Origin: Actinomycetes bacterium
GTDB lineage: Bacteria > Actinomycetota > Actinomycetes > Prado026
NCBI GenBank assembly: GCA_036510875.1
Contig: DATCDE010000110.1
Location: 1 to 48,802, forward strand
Direction of reading: 5' to 3'
DNA: 48,802 nucleotides
Positions 22,807-37,732 of the stretch are shown here, piece after piece. Position numbers and translations under genes: made by a program. The notes under the pieces are model-generated. The model saw only the letters and a list, made by a program, of their open reading frames with translations, was not told the origin of the DNA and searched no databases. Position 1 is the stretch's first letter. Each line of letters begins with the position of its first letter.

Positions 22807-24474
22807 CTACAGGTACTGGCCGGTGTTGGCCACGGTGTCGATGGAGCGGCCGGCCTCGGGGCCCTTCTTGCCCTGGACGAGGGTGCGGATGAACACGATC
22901 CGCTCGCCCTTCTTGCCCGAGATGCGGGCCCAGTCGTCTGGGTTGGTGGTGTTCGGCAGGTCCTCGTTCTCCTTGAACTCGTCGATGCAGGCCTCGAGCA
23001 GGTGCTGCACCCGGATGCCCCGCTGGTTGCGGTCCAGGAAGTCCTTGATCGCCATCTTCTTGGCCCGCATGACGATGTTCTCGATCATGGCGCCGGAGTT
23101 GAAGTCCTTGAAGTACAGGGTCTCCTTGTCGCCCCCGGCGTAGGTGACCTCGAGGAACTGGTTCTCCTCCGCCTCGTCGTAGATCTTCTCGATCGCGCGC
23201 TGGATCATCCCGGCCACCGTGGCGTCCCGCGATCCCTCGTGCTCGGCCAGGTCGTCAGCGTGCAGGGGCAGGTCCGGGGTCAGGTACTTGCTGAAGATGT
23301 CCCGGGCCGCCTCGGCGTCCGGCCGCTCGATCTTGATCTTCACGTCCAACCGGCCGGGCCGCAGGATGGCCGGGTCGATCATGTCTTCGCGGTTGGACGC
23401 GCCGATGACGATGACGTTCTCCAGGCTCTCCACGCCGTCGATCTCGGACAGCAGCTGGGGCACGATGGTGTTCTCGACGTCGGAGGACACCCCCGAGCCA
23501 CGGGTCCGGAACAGCGAGTCCATCTCGTCGAAGAAGACGATGACCGGCGTGCCCTCGCTGGCCTTCTCCCTGGCCCGCTGGAAGACCAGCCGGATGTGCC
23601 GCTCGGTCTCCCCCACGTACTTGTTCAGCAGCTCGGGGCCCTTGATGTTGAGGAAGTACGACTTCCCCTCGGCCCGGCCGGTTCGCTCGGCGACCTTCTT
23701 GGCCAGCGAGTTGGCGACCGCCTTGGCGATCAGCGTCTTGCCGCAGCCGGGCGGGCCGTACAGCAGGATGCCCTTGGGCGGGCGCAGCTGGTGCTCGCGG
23801 AACAGGTCGGGGTGCAGGTAGGGCAGCTCGACGGCGTCCCGGATGGCCTCGATCTGCTCGGCCAGCCCACCGATGCCGCTGTAGTCGATGTCCGGGACCT
23901 CTTCGAGGACGAGCTCCTCGACCTCGGACTTCGGCACCCGCTCGTACACGTACCCCGACCGCGGTTCCAGCAGCAGCGAGTCGCCGGCCCGCAGCGGCTG
24001 GTCGGCAAGGGTGTCGGCCAGCTGGACGACGCGCTCCTCGTCGGCCCGCCCGATGACCAGCGCCCGCTCGCCGTCCGGGAGCAGCTCCTTGAGCATGACG
24101 ACCTCGCCGAGCCTCTCGAACTCCATCGCCCGGACGACGTTCATGGCCTCGTTGAGCATGAGCTCCTGGCCGCGGCGCAGCGCCCCGGCGTCGACCTCGG
24201 GGCTCACGGCGACTCGCAGCTTGCGCCCGCCGGTGAAGATGTCGAGGGTGCCGTCGTCGTGCCGGGCGAGGAACACCCCGAACCCGGACGGCGGCTGGGC
24301 CAGCCGGTCGATCTCCTCCTTGAGGGCGACGATCTGGTCGCGCGCCTCGCGCAAGGTGGCAGTCAGCCGCTGGTTCTGGGCGCCGGCCTGCGCGAGCTCG
24401 GCCTCTCGTGCGGTCAGTCGCTCTTCCAGGGCACGCAGTCGCGAGGCCCGAGCGTCATCGTCGTAGGTCGACAT
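22807..24474 (-). CDS. arc: Proteasome-associated AAA ATPase ARC/Mpa
   Basis: The hexameric ATPase unfolds pupylated proteins and feeds them to the 20S core. The 555-residue protein has an N-terminal coiled coil (about 8-60) that binds Pup, a double OB domain (about 65-200) and one AAA module. Walker A is GPPGCGKT (240-247), Walker [13 protein letters not shown], and the arginine-finger region RPGRLDVKI. The C-terminus ends GQYL, the tail that docks into the PrcA ring. I chose the ATG at 24474 with GGGAGGTG upstream; a longer open frame adds 51 unrelated residues. A TAGGGT box lies at 24507-24512. Confidence 0.96.
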   Translation of the reverse strand: MSTYDDDARASRLRALEERLTAREAELAQAGAQNQRLTATLREARDQIVALKEEIDRLAQPPSGFGVFLARHDDGTLDIFTGGRKLRVAVSPEVDAGALRRGQELMLNEAMNVVRAMEFERLGEVVMLKELLPDGERALVIGRADEERVVQLADTLADQPLRAGDSLLLEPRSGYVYERVPKSEVEELVLEEVPDIDYSGIGGLAEQIEAIRDAVELPYLHPDLFREHQLRPPKGILLYGPPGCGKTLIAKAVANSLAKKVAERTGRAEGKSYFLNIKGPELLNKYVGETERHIRLVFQRAREKASEGTPVIVFFDEMDSLFRTRGSGVSSDVENTIVPQLLSEIDGVESLENVIVIGASNREDMIDPAILRPGRLDVKIKIERPDAEAARDIFSKYLTPDLPLHADDLAEHEGSRDATVAGMIQRAIEKIYDEAEENQFLEVTYAGGDKETLYFKDFNSGAMIENIVMRAKKMAIKDFLDRNQRGIRVQHLLEACIDEFKENEDLPNTTNPDDWARISGKKGERIVFIRTLVQGKKGPEAGRSIDTVANTGQYL

Positions 24475-24709
24475 CGTGCTCACCTCCCGCCGTTGCGGTC
24501 GGCTCGACCCTATCGGGCTTCCACCCGGTCGATCGCCGCTCCGGTCAGCATGTCGTGCGCTTCGATCCTGCCGCAGGTCGGTCGCGTGGCGGCCAGGTGT
24601 CAGCCGTCGACCGCACCGTCCCAGCATGGTCCTTGGCGGCTTTCATCGGCAGGTGTGCCGGCACACCAAAGCGCGTGAGTACGCGATCCAGGGTCGAGAC
24701 CGAGCCGGA
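24475..24709. other. Intergenic region upstream of arc
   Basis: The 235-bp gap holds the arc ribosome binding site (GGGAGGTG, minus strand, about 24483-24490) and a TAGGGT -10 candidate (24507-24512), giving a leader of about 25 bases. The remaining 200 bases show no gene, hairpin or repeat that I can support. Confidence 0.5.
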
Positions 24710-25459
24710 TCAGCCTGCGAGCCGCCAGGCGACCAGACCGAACAGCACGCCCAGCGCGTTGGTCGCCCAGTGCATGCCGGCGCTGGCCAGCAGGTGGCCG
24801 CTGCGGCGCCTCAGCTCACCGGCGGCCACCCCGCCCAGCGCGGTGAAGGCCACGGTGCCCGCGACGACCAGCAGGGTCGCCGATGCGCCCGCTCCATGGA
24901 CGGCGTCGGACATGCCCTGGTTGGCCGAGGCGAGGTGCAGCGACGGGAGGATGTGCCACAGCCCGAACAGCGCCGACGTCGTGACCAGCACGCGCCACGT
25001 CGTCATGTGCCGTCCCAGCATCCCCCACAGCACGGACCGGAAGGCGATCTCCTCCATCAGGACCGTGCCGAGCGGGATGACCACGAACGCGGACATCAGG
25101 GCGCCCGTGACGGCGAGGTGGTACCGCGCGTCCAGGAAGGCCGTCCGGGTCTGCGGCAGCAGCACCCCGACCAGGTAGGCGGCGCCCACGATGCTGATGG
25201 CGGTGAGGGCCCAGCGGACCCCCGAGCCGACCCGGTCCCGGCCCAACCCCAGCTGCGACCAGCTCAGGCCGGTCCGGCGGGCGAAGCCGACGAGCACGAC
25301 GGCGACGAGCGGCCCGAGCCACAACGAGCCCCACCCGAGGTGAACAGCTACGTTCACCCCCAGCATCACCAGCAGCACGGCCACAGTGGCGGCAGCCGCC
25401 GGCCTGTGACGAAGGGGGGTTGGGGGCTGCGCGAGGGGACGCTCGAGCTCAGCCAGCAC
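24710..25459 (-). CDS. CPBP family intramembrane metalloprotease
   Basis: The 249-residue protein has about seven hydrophobic segments and the motifs of the CPBP (type II CAAX-processing/bacteriocin-protection) family. These are EE with an Arg four positions later in MEEIAFRSVLWG (E136/E137/R141), FGLWHILPSLH (H169) and a terminal HWATNALG. These residues bind the catalytic metal within the membrane. Substrates of most bacterial members are unknown, and no prenylation or bacteriocin genes are nearby. The GTG start has no ribosome binding site; a CACACT sequence six bases upstream is only a partial -10 match. Confidence 0.9.
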   Translation of the reverse strand: MLAELERPLAQPPTPLRHRPAAAATVAVLLVMLGVNVAVHLGWGSLWLGPLVAVVLVGFARRTGLSWSQLGLGRDRVGSGVRWALTAISIVGAAYLVGVLLPQTRTAFLDARYHLAVTGALMSAFVVIPLGTVLMEEIAFRSVLWGMLGRHMTTWRVLVTTSALFGLWHILPSLHLASANQGMSDAVHGAGASATLLVVAGTVAFTALGGVAAGELRRRSGHLLASAGMHWATNALGVLFGLVAWRLAG

Positions 25460-25542
25460 CTCTCAAGTGTGCCAGCCCCCCTCATGGCGGGACCAATCGT
25501 CGGCGTGGCGGGACCGCTCCGGACGACCGCAGCGGTTCGCCC

Positions 25543-26085
25543 TTAGCCGGCGGGCGTGAGCCGGCCGGCTAAGGCCACCGCCCAGCTGCGCGCATAGGGC
25601 CGGTCGGGGCAGCACAGCGGCACTGCGTGCGAGGAGTACGTCCGGCCCCGCACGCGCAGCACGTCCCGCTGCACGCTCACCCCGGTGACCAGGACCTCCT
25701 GGGCCGGGTCCACGAGCACCGAGCGCACAGTGGGACCGGCCGGCGAGGGCAGCACGGCGTACACCCCGGACGGCGGGTTCCCGGCCGGCGCGTCGCAGTG
25801 CCCGGTGACCACCGCACCGGCCGTCGGCCCGGCGCCCAGGGGTACCTCGCTGTCGATCACCACGCCCACGTAGGCAGGGCAGTCCAGGTCCTTGCGCAGC
25901 TGGTCGACCGGTACCGCGATCAGCCCGCTGGCCCGCGCGGCGGCCACGGTCCCGCCGGTGCTGCCCCGCGCACTGGCGGCGACCCGGCCCGGGTGGAAGA
26001 AGCCGATCGAGCCGATGGCGGCGGCGGCCGCGACCGTAGCCACGGCGGCGGCCAGGGGGACGGTGCGGCGGCGACCAGTGCTCAT
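25543..26085 (-). CDS. Exported or membrane-anchored protein, function unknown
   Basis: The 180-residue protein starts MSTGRRRTVPLAAAVATVAA, a basic then hydrophobic stretch that looks like a signal anchor or signal peptide. The remaining 130 residues have four cysteines (LDCPAYVG, TGHCDAP, VPLCCPDRP), likely to form disulphides outside the cell, and alternate strands. I do not recognise the family. The ATG at 26085 is chosen because the hydrophobic region then begins at residue 9; an upstream extension of 24 residues is possible. The ribosome binding site is weak. Nothing in the neighbours points to a role. Confidence 0.65.
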   Translation of the reverse strand: MSTGRRRTVPLAAAVATVAAAAAIGSIGFFHPGRVAASARGSTGGTVAAARASGLIAVPVDQLRKDLDCPAYVGVVIDSEVPLGAGPTAGAVVTGHCDAPAGNPPSGVYAVLPSPAGPTVRSVLVDPAQEVLVTGVSVQRDVLRVRGRTYSSHAVPLCCPDRPYARSWAVALAGRLTPAG

Positions 26086-26184
26086 GGGACCAATCGGGCG
26101 TATGGGAGAAATCCGGCATGCCGACGGTACCCGCCACCCGTAGACGTCCGAAGCCACCGGCGTGCCGTCCGGGCGTGTCGGGCG

Positions 26185-28256
<2,072 letters not shown>

Positions 28257-28304
28257 CTCTTGATGTTAGTCGGACCTGTCGGTGGGGTCGCCTACGCTCG
28301 CCGC
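28257..28304. promoter_or_regulatory. Divergent leaderless promoters (M50 protease / RecB-like nuclease)
   Basis: TAACAT (minus, 28263-28268) is six bases before the M50 ATG, and TACGCT (plus, 28293-28298) is six bases before the nuclease ATG. No ribosome binding sites are seen in this 48-bp region, so both starts are probably leaderless. Confidence 0.6.
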
Positions 28305-29186
28305 ATGACCTCGACCGACGTCCTGGGGCTGGCCCCGGTGGCGCTGTCCCCGTCCCGGACGGCGGACTTCCTGACCTGCCCCCTGCTCTACCGGTTCCGG
28401 GTGGTCGACCGGTTGCCGGAGCCGCCGAGCGCGGCGGCCACCCGCGGCACCGTGGTGCACGCCGTCCTGGAGCGGTTGTTCGACCTGCCCGCGGTGGAGC
28501 GCACCCTCGAGCAGGCCAGCGCCATGCTCGGTCCGCAGTGGCAGCGGCTGCTCGAGTCCGAGCCCGAGCTCGGCGCGCTGTTCGACGGCGCCGACGCGGA
28601 CCCCGCGCTGGCCGAGTTCCTGGCCGGCGCCGAGCGGCTGCTGGGCAGCTACTTCGAGCTGGAGGACCCGAGCCGGCTGGAGCCCGCCGAGCGCGAGCTG
28701 TACGTCGAGGCGACACTGCCGTCGGGGCTGACTCTGCGCGGCTATGTGGACCGGCTCGACGTCGCGCCGAGCGGTGACCTGCGGGTGGTCGACTACAAGA
28801 CCGGGAAGGCCCCGAAGGCCGGCTTCGAGGCCAAGGCCCTGTTCCAGATGCGCTTCTACGCGCTGGTGCTGTGGCGCACCCGCGGGGTGGTGCCGCGGCT
28901 GCTGCAGCTGCTGTACCTGGGCAGCGGCGAGGTGCTGCGCTACGAGCCGGACGAGGGCAACCTGATGGCCACCGAGCGCAAACTGCACGCGGTGTGGGCC
29001 GCCATCAGCAAGGCGGCCGAGACCGGCGACTGGCGCCCCAGCCCGTCCCGGCTGTGCGACTGGTGCGCCCACCGGGCCCTGTGCCCGGAGTTCGGGGGCA
29101 CCCCGCCGCCGCTGCCGGTGCCGGACACCCCCGTGGACTCCGACGCCGAGCTGCCCTCGCCGCGGACCCCGGTCGACGAAGTCTGA
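28305..29186 (+). CDS. RecB-like PD-(D/E)XK nuclease with Fe-S cluster cysteines
   Basis: The 293-residue protein matches the stand-alone RecB-family exonucleases of actinobacteria (M. tuberculosis Rv2119 type). Catalytic parts are RGTVVHAVLE (H52), RGYVDRLD (D149) and VVDYKTGKA (D163, K165), followed by QMRFYALVL. One cysteine near the N-terminus (C25 in FLTCPLLYR) and three at the end (C251, C254, C260 in LCDWCAHRALC) form the four-Cys pattern that holds a 4Fe-4S cluster in AddB- and Cas4-like nucleases. No cas genes or CRISPR repeats are present. It probably acts in DNA repair. Confidence 0.92.
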   Translation: MTSTDVLGLAPVALSPSRTADFLTCPLLYRFRVVDRLPEPPSAAATRGTVVHAVLERLFDLPAVERTLEQASAMLGPQWQRLLESEPELGALFDGADADPALAEFLAGAERLLGSYFELEDPSRLEPAERELYVEATLPSGLTLRGYVDRLDVAPSGDLRVVDYKTGKAPKAGFEAKALFQMRFYALVLWRTRGVVPRLLQLLYLGSGEVLRYEPDEGNLMATERKLHAVWAAISKAAETGDWRPSPSRLCDWCAHRALCPEFGGTPPPLPVPDTPVDSDAELPSPRTPVDEV

Positions 29187-29191
29187 CCGGA

Positions 29192-29254
29192 TCAGGGTCC
29201 AGTCCGGAATATCCCTGAGGAGCTGGACCGTCCCACGGCCCTAGGCTCGGCATC
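29192..29254 (+). promoter_or_regulatory. Promoter region of the ABC exporter operon
   Basis: TAGGCT (29242-29247) lies seven bases before the GTG start, with no ribosome binding site. Upstream are two interlocking inverted repeats, TCAGGG/CCCTGA (29192-29197, 29213-29218) and GGTCCAG/CTGGACC (29196-29202, 29223-29229). They may act as an operator or as a terminator for the nuclease gene. Confidence 0.5.
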
Positions 29255-30073
29255 GTGACTGACCAGACGAACCAGCCGCAGCCCCTGTCCGCCGCGACCG
29301 CCGCGACCGCCACCAGTGCGGCCCGGGCGGAGCACCTCAGCAAGGTGTACGGCGAGGGTGACACCCGCGTCGTCGCCCTGGACGACGTCAGCGTGGCCCT
29401 CGAGCGGTCCCGCTACACCGCCATCATGGGGCCGTCCGGCTCCGGCAAGTCCACCCTCATGCACTGCCTGGCCGGCCTCGACTCGGCGTCCAGCGGCCAG
29501 GTGTTCATCGGGGACGCCGACCTCACCACGCTGGGCGACGACGACCTCACCAAGCTGCGCCGGGACAAGGTTGGCTTCGTCTTCCAGAGCTTCAACCTGC
29601 TGCCGACCCTCACGGCGCTGGAGAACATCACGCTGCCGATGGACATCGCCGGGCACAAGCCGGACCAGGCCTGGCTGGACCAGGTCATCGACACGGTGAG
29701 CCTGCGGGACCGGCTGCGGCACAAGCCCACCCAGCTGTCCGGCGGGCAGCAGCAGCGGGTGGCCGTGGCCCGCGCGCTGGCCTCCCGCCCGGACGTCATC
29801 TTCGCCGACGAGCCGACCGGGAACCTCGACTCGCACTCCGGCGCCGAGGTGCTCGGCTTCCTGCGCTCCTCGGTCGACGACCTCGGCCAGACCGTGGTCA
29901 TGGTCACGCACGACCCGAACGCCGCCGCCTACGCGGACCGGGTGCTGTTCCTGGCCGACGGCCGAATCGTCGAGGAGATGCTCGACCCGACCGCCGACCG
30001 TGTGCTGAGCCGGATGCGCCGCTTCGACGGTGGTCAGCCGGCCGCCTCGGCGGCCCCCCCACCGGGGGTCTGA
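29255..30073 (+). CDS. ABC transporter ATP-binding protein (MacB/LolD type)
   Basis: The 272-residue ATPase has an about 25-residue Ala/Thr-rich leader and then the complete nucleotide-binding domain. Walker A is GPSGSGKST, the Q-loop FVFQSFNLLP, the signature LSGGQQQRVAVARAL, Walker B VIFADEPTGNLDS, and the switch His lies in VMVTHDPNAA. The subfamily is that of MacB/LolD/FtsE-like ATPases, which drive mechanotransmission and not classic import. It is followed two bases later by its FtsX-like permease gene. It probably exports or moves lipids, peptides or lipoproteins. The substrate cannot be told. Confidence 0.93.
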   Translation: MTDQTNQPQPLSAATAATATSAARAEHLSKVYGEGDTRVVALDDVSVALERSRYTAIMGPSGSGKSTLMHCLAGLDSASSGQVFIGDADLTTLGDDDLTKLRRDKVGFVFQSFNLLPTLTALENITLPMDIAGHKPDQAWLDQVIDTVSLRDRLRHKPTQLSGGQQQRVAVARALASRPDVIFADEPTGNLDSHSGAEVLGFLRSSVDDLGQTVVMVTHDPNAAAYADRVLFLADGRIVEEMLDPTADRVLSRMRRFDGGQPAASAAPPPGV

Positions 30074-30074
30074 C

Positions 30075-32606
30075 GTGCTCCGCGCCACTTTGCGCACGTT
30101 GTGGTCGCACAAGCTGCGGCTGCTGCTGTCCGGGGCCGCCGTCGTCCTGGGCGTCGCGTTCGTGTCCGGCACGCTGGTGTTCACCGACACCCTGCAGAAG
30201 ACCTTCAACGACCTGTTCACCCAGGTCTCCACCGACGTGACGGTCACCCCGAAGACGGAGTTCACCACCGCCGAGAGCTTCGGGGCGGGCACGACCGCCT
30301 CGTTGCCCGCCAGCATGCTGGACACCGTCCGCGGGGTGGACGGTGTGGCCAAGGCCGAGGGCTCGGTCTTCACCGCGGGCGTGGTCATCGTCGGCAGCAA
30401 CGGCAAGGCGATCGGCACGCCGGGCGCGCCCTCGTTCGGCGTGAACTGGAGCGACGACCCCGAGCTGTCCCCGCTGCGACTGGTGTCCGGACGCGGTCCG
30501 GTGAAGTCCGGCGAGGTGGCCATCGACTCGCAGAGTGCCGACAAGGGCCTCCTCAAGGTCGGCGACACGGCCACCCTGCTCACGTCGGGCCCGCGGGTCC
30601 AGGCGACCGTGGTGGGGATCTTCCGCTACGGCAGCACCGGGAACCTGGCCGGTGCCTCGATCGCCGCCTTCGACGCGGTCACCGCTCAGCAGCTGCTGCT
30701 GCAGCCGGGCCACTTCACGTCGATCGACGTGAAGGCCAAGCCCGGCGTCTCCCAGGACACCCTCGCCGCCCAGATCCGGGCGGTCCTCCCGGCCACCGAG
30801 ACGGTGGTCAAGACCGGCCAACAGGTCACCGACGAGAGCGCCAAGTCGATCAGCGACGGGCTGCGCTTCATCAACATCTTCCTGCTGGTGTTCGCCCTGG
30901 TCGCCCTGTTCGTGGGCACCTTCATCATCTTGAACACCTTCTCGATGCTGGTCGCGCAGCGCTCCCGTGAGCTGGCCCTGCTGCGGGCGGTCGGCGCGAC
31001 CCGCCGCCAGGTGCGCCGCTCGGTGCTCGGTGAGGCCGCCGTCGTGGGCACCCTGGGCGGGGTCACCGGGCTGCTGCTGGGCGTGCTGCTGGCCCTCGGG
31101 CTGCGCGCGCTGTTCAAGGTGATCGGCCTGGACATCCCCGGCGGTGGGCTCGAGCTGAAGCCCCGCACGGTGGTCGTGTCCATCCTGCTGGGACTGGTCG
31201 TCACCTTGGTGGCCGCGTACCTGCCGGCCCGGCGGGCCTCCCGGGTGCCCCCGGTGGCCGCGCTGCGCGATGACGTGACCGTGCTCGGCGGCTCACTGCG
31301 GATCCGGCTGGTGGCCGGCATCCCGATGGCGGTCATCGGGCTGGCTGCCCTGGTGGCGAGCGGCCCGGCGTCCGGCTCCCTGGCGGCCTCCTTGGTGGGG
31401 CTGGGCGCCCTGCTCACCCTGGTGGCCGCCATCACGCTGAGCCCGGCGCTGAGCTCCCCCGTGATCGGCGCCCTGGGGGCGCCCTGGCGGCGCTCGGCCA
31501 CCGGACGGCTGGCCGTGCTCAACGCCCAGCGCAACCCGCGACGCACCGCGTCCACGGCGTCCGCGCTGATGATCGGCCTGGCCCTGGTCAGCGCGTTCGG
31601 TATCCTCGGCGCGTCGACGACGGCGTCCACCGACGCCATCCTGGGCCAGGTGCTCAAGGCGGACTACGTGGTGACCGGTACCGGCTTCCAGCCGTTCAGC
31701 CCGGACGTCGCCAAGGCGCTGGCCGGCGTCCAGGGCGTGGGGACGGTCTCCCGAGTGCAGACCGTGCCCGCCATGGTCGACGGCCAGCGGGTCAACGGCA
31801 CCGCGGTCGACCCCCATACCGTGCTCACGGTGGTCAACCTGTCCATGGCCGAGGGCTCGATCGGGGCGTTGAGCACCGGCGGCCTGGCGGTCGACACCAA
31901 CCTGGCGAAGGCCAAGGGGTACCGGCTCGGCCAGGCCATCGAGGTGACCTTCCAGGGCGGCGTCAAGTCGCTGCCCCTCGTCGCGATCTACCACGCCGAG
32001 ACCGGCTTCGGCGGCTACGCCATGTCGCTGCAGACCGCCCACGACGCCGGGGGGCCGGACGTCGACACGACGGTGTACGCCCTGGCCGCCCCGGGGGTCG
32101 ACGGGGCCTCGCTGCGGCCGGCGATCGACGCCGCACTCGCGGCGTACCCGAACGTGCAGGTGCAGGACCAAACCGAGTTCAAGGCGCAGGTGCGTGGCCA
32201 GATCAACCAGCTGCTCTCGCTGATCTACGCGCTGCTGGCGCTGGCGATCTTCATCGCGGTGCTGGGCATCATCAACACCCTGGTGCTGTCGGTGGTCGAG
32301 CGGACCCGCGAGATCGGGCTGCTGCGGGCGATCGGCACCACACGCCGCCAGCTGCGGCGGATGATCCGGGTCGAGTCGGTCGTGATCGCAGTGTTCGGGG
32401 CGCTGCTCGGCATCGTCCTCGGCCTGGTCTTCGGGGTGGCCCTGCAGCGGGCCATCGCCGACCAGGGCATCAACGTGCTGAGCGTTCCGTGGGTCCTGCT
32501 GGTGGCGTTCCTCGGGGTCGCCGGGCTGGTCGGGGTGCTGGCGGCGCTGTGGCCGGCCCGCCGCGCGGCCCGGCTGGACGTGTTGCGGGCGGTCACCACC
32601 GAGTAG
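30075..32606 (+). CDS. FtsX-like ABC transporter permease
   Basis: An 843-residue permease with the actinobacterial double-FtsX layout. One membrane helix (KLRLLLSGAAVVLGVAFVSG) is followed by a large extracytoplasmic MacB-like domain (about 35-270). Then come the first FtsX domain with three or four helices, a linker membrane region, a second periplasmic domain (about 510-700) and the second FtsX domain at the end. Conserved FtsX features appear twice as ELALLRAVGATRRQVRR and EIGLLRAIGTTRRQLRRM. The GTG start is two bases after the ATPase stop. It forms the exporter with that ATPase. Specificity unknown. Confidence 0.93.
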   Translation: MLRATLRTLWSHKLRLLLSGAAVVLGVAFVSGTLVFTDTLQKTFNDLFTQVSTDVTVTPKTEFTTAESFGAGTTASLPASMLDTVRGVDGVAKAEGSVFTAGVVIVGSNGKAIGTPGAPSFGVNWSDDPELSPLRLVSGRGPVKSGEVAIDSQSADKGLLKVGDTATLLTSGPRVQATVVGIFRYGSTGNLAGASIAAFDAVTAQQLLLQPGHFTSIDVKAKPGVSQDTLAAQIRAVLPATETVVKTGQQVTDESAKSISDGLRFINIFLLVFALVALFVGTFIILNTFSMLVAQRSRELALLRAVGATRRQVRRSVLGEAAVVGTLGGVTGLLLGVLLALGLRALFKVIGLDIPGGGLELKPRTVVVSILLGLVVTLVAAYLPARRASRVPPVAALRDDVTVLGGSLRIRLVAGIPMAVIGLAALVASGPASGSLAASLVGLGALLTLVAAITLSPALSSPVIGALGAPWRRSATGRLAVLNAQRNPRRTASTASALMIGLALVSAFGILGASTTASTDAILGQVLKADYVVTGTGFQPFSPDVAKALAGVQGVGTVSRVQTVPAMVDGQRVNGTAVDPHTVLTVVNLSMAEGSIGALSTGGLAVDTNLAKAKGYRLGQAIEVTFQGGVKSLPLVAIYHAETGFGGYAMSLQTAHDAGGPDVDTTVYALAAPGVDGASLRPAIDAALAAYPNVQVQDQTEFKAQVRGQINQLLSLIYALLALAIFIAVLGIINTLVLSVVERTREIGLLRAIGTTRRQLRRMIRVESVVIAVFGALLGIVLGLVFGVALQRAIADQGINVLSVPWVLLVAFLGVAGLVGVLAALWPARRAARLDVLRAVTTE

Positions 32607-32623
32607 CCGGGCCACGGGCGGGC

Positions 32624-33276
32624 TCAGTCGCCGGCGACCAGGGTCCGCAGCCGGACGGCGTCCAGCTCGGTGAGCGAGCCGACGACGTGCCGGCGCGGTC
32701 CCGGCTCGATCGGCACGACGAACGGGACGGCGACGACAACGCAACCGGCCGCCTCGGCCGCGGCGATGCCGACCGGGCTGTCCTCGAGGACCACGCAGCG
32801 GCTGGGCTGCACGCCGAGGTGCCGGGCCGCCTGCAGGTAAGGGTCCGGGTTCGGCTTGGTGCGCGGCACCTCGTCCCCCGCGATGGTCGTGGTGAAGTGG
32901 TCCCCGCCCACCGACGCGAGCACCGCGTCGACCAGTCGGCGCGGGGACGACGACACCAGCGCGCAGGGCACCCCGGCCGCCACCAGGTCGTCGAGCAGCG
33001 CCTGAGCGCCGGGGCGGTGGTCGGCGCCGTGCACCAACAGGTCGGCCATCGCGTCGATCAGCCGCCCGGCGACCGCCTGCCAGGGCAGGTCGCTGCCGGC
33101 CTTCTCGGCCATGTACCGCGTGGCCCGCTCCATGGGCCCGCCCACGGTGTGCGCCTGGTCCGCTTCGTCCCAGTCCGCCCCAAGCTCGGCCATCACGGTG
33201 CGCTCGGCCACGAACCAGGTGTGCTCGGTGTCGACGAGCAGCCCGTCCATGTCGAACAGCACCGCCTGCAGCCCGC

Positions 33277-33280
<4 letters not shown>
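32624..33280 (-). CDS. HAD family phosphatase (beta-phosphoglucomutase-like)
   Basis: The 218-residue protein has the HAD motifs: motif I FDMDGLLVDTE with the nucleophilic Asp, motif II CALVSSSP, motif III Lys in RTKPNPDPY and motif IV VVLEDSPVGI. The cap domain lies between motifs I and II and is of the C1 type. Enzymes of this subgroup hydrolyse small sugar or nucleoside phosphates; the substrate is unknown. The ATG overlaps the metH stop by four bases (ATGA), so it is translationally coupled to metH. A metabolic link to methionine synthesis is not obvious. Confidence 0.9.
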
Positions 33281-36774
<3,494 letters not shown>

Positions 36775-36856
36775 GATGTCGATGAGGGTACCTGGGCGAC
36801 CACGTAGGCTGACTGCGTACGGCCGGTCCACGACGAGAGCCACCGGGAGGTCTGGG
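36775..36856. promoter_or_regulatory. Divergent promoter region of metH and the PAC2 gene
   Basis: TACCCT on the minus strand (36785-36790) lies ten bases before the metH ATG. TAGGCT on the plus strand (36815-36820) is a -10 candidate for the PAC2 gene, leaving a leader of about 30 bases that includes its GGGAGG ribosome binding site (36845-36850). Confidence 0.5.
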
Positions 36857-37729
36857 GTGATCGAGCTAGACGAGCTGCCCGAGCTCACCGACCCGGTGCT
36901 GATTGCCGCGTTCGAGGGCTGGAACGACGCAGGGGACGCCGCGACGGCGGCGGTCGAGCACCTCGAGGACGTCTGGTCGGCCGAGGTCATCGCCGAGCTG
37001 GACCCCGAGGACTACTACGACTTCCAGGTGAACCGGCCGCACATCGAGCTGGACACCGACGGCGTCCGGCGGATCAGCTGGCCGGGCACCCGGATCTCGG
37101 TCGCCCGGCTGCCGAACCAGACGCGCGACGTCGTGCTCGTCCGTGGTGTCGAGCCGAGCATGCGCTGGCGCTCGTACTGCGACGAGCTGCTCGCCGTCGC
37201 TGCGGACCTCGGCGTCGAGATGGTGGTGACGCTCGGCGCGCTGCTGGCGGACACCCCGCACACCCGTCCGGTCCCGGTGACCGGCACGGTCACCGACCCC
37301 GGGTTGGCCCGCGCCCTCGACCTGGAGGAGTCCAGCTACGAGGGGCCCACCGGGATCGTCGGTGTGCTGCAGGCCGCTGGGGCGCGGGCCGGGCTGCCGG
37401 CCGTGTCGCTGTGGGCAGCGGTGCCGCACTACGTGGGGCAGCCGCCCTGCCCCAAGGCGGAGATGGCGCTGCTGCGGCGGGTCGAGGACCTCCTGGACGT
37501 ACCGGTCCCCCTCGGTGACCTGCCCGAGGAGTCGGTGGCGTGGGAGCGCGGTGTCGACGAGCTGGCCGCGGAGGACGACGAGGTCGCCGAGTACGTGCGC
37601 ACCCTCGAGGAGGCCCGAGACACCGCCGAGCTGCCCGAGGCCAGCGGCGACGCGATCGCCTTGGAGTTCGAGCGGTACCTCAAGCGCCGGGCCAGTGAGG
37701 GCCCGGACAAAGGCTTCGATCGGGGCTGA
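36857..37729 (+). CDS. PAC2 family protein
   Basis: The 290-residue cytoplasmic protein belongs to the PAC2 (proteasome assembly chaperone 2) superfamily. Typical parts are LIAAFEGWNDAGDAATAAVEH at the N-terminus, VVTLGALLADTPHTRPVPV and PAVSLWAAVPHYVGQ, followed by a helical, acidic C-terminus. Despite the name, proteasome assembly has not been shown for bacterial members. The Streptomyces relative next to mshC (ParJ, as I recall) influences ParA and chromosome segregation. The GTG has GGGAGG six bases upstream. It is divergent from metH, as in mycobacteria (Rv2125). Confidence 0.88.
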   Translation: MIELDELPELTDPVLIAAFEGWNDAGDAATAAVEHLEDVWSAEVIAELDPEDYYDFQVNRPHIELDTDGVRRISWPGTRISVARLPNQTRDVVLVRGVEPSMRWRSYCDELLAVAADLGVEMVVTLGALLADTPHTRPVPVTGTVTDPGLARALDLEESSYEGPTGIVGVLQAAGARAGLPAVSLWAAVPHYVGQPPCPKAEMALLRRVEDLLDVPVPLGDLPEESVAWERGVDELAAEDDEVAEYVRTLEEARDTAELPEASGDAIALEFERYLKRRASEGPDKGFDRG

Positions 37730-37732
37730 CCG

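Noticed and set aside
25482-26100. Near-identical short sequences (CTCATGG...GACCAATCG) on both sides of the unknown exported protein gene, as insertion-site duplications
   Set aside because: The copies are 16 and 19 bases with a 3-base difference, there is no mobile gene between them, and chance similarity is enough to explain them.
28305-29186. RecB-like nuclease as Cas4
   Set aside because: Four-Cys cluster pattern is shared, but length, RecB-type context and lack of any cas gene or CRISPR support a stand-alone repair nuclease.
36775-36856. Cobalamin riboswitch before metH
   Set aside because: Only 82 bp separate metH from the divergent gene, too short for the element, and no B12-box sequence is visible.
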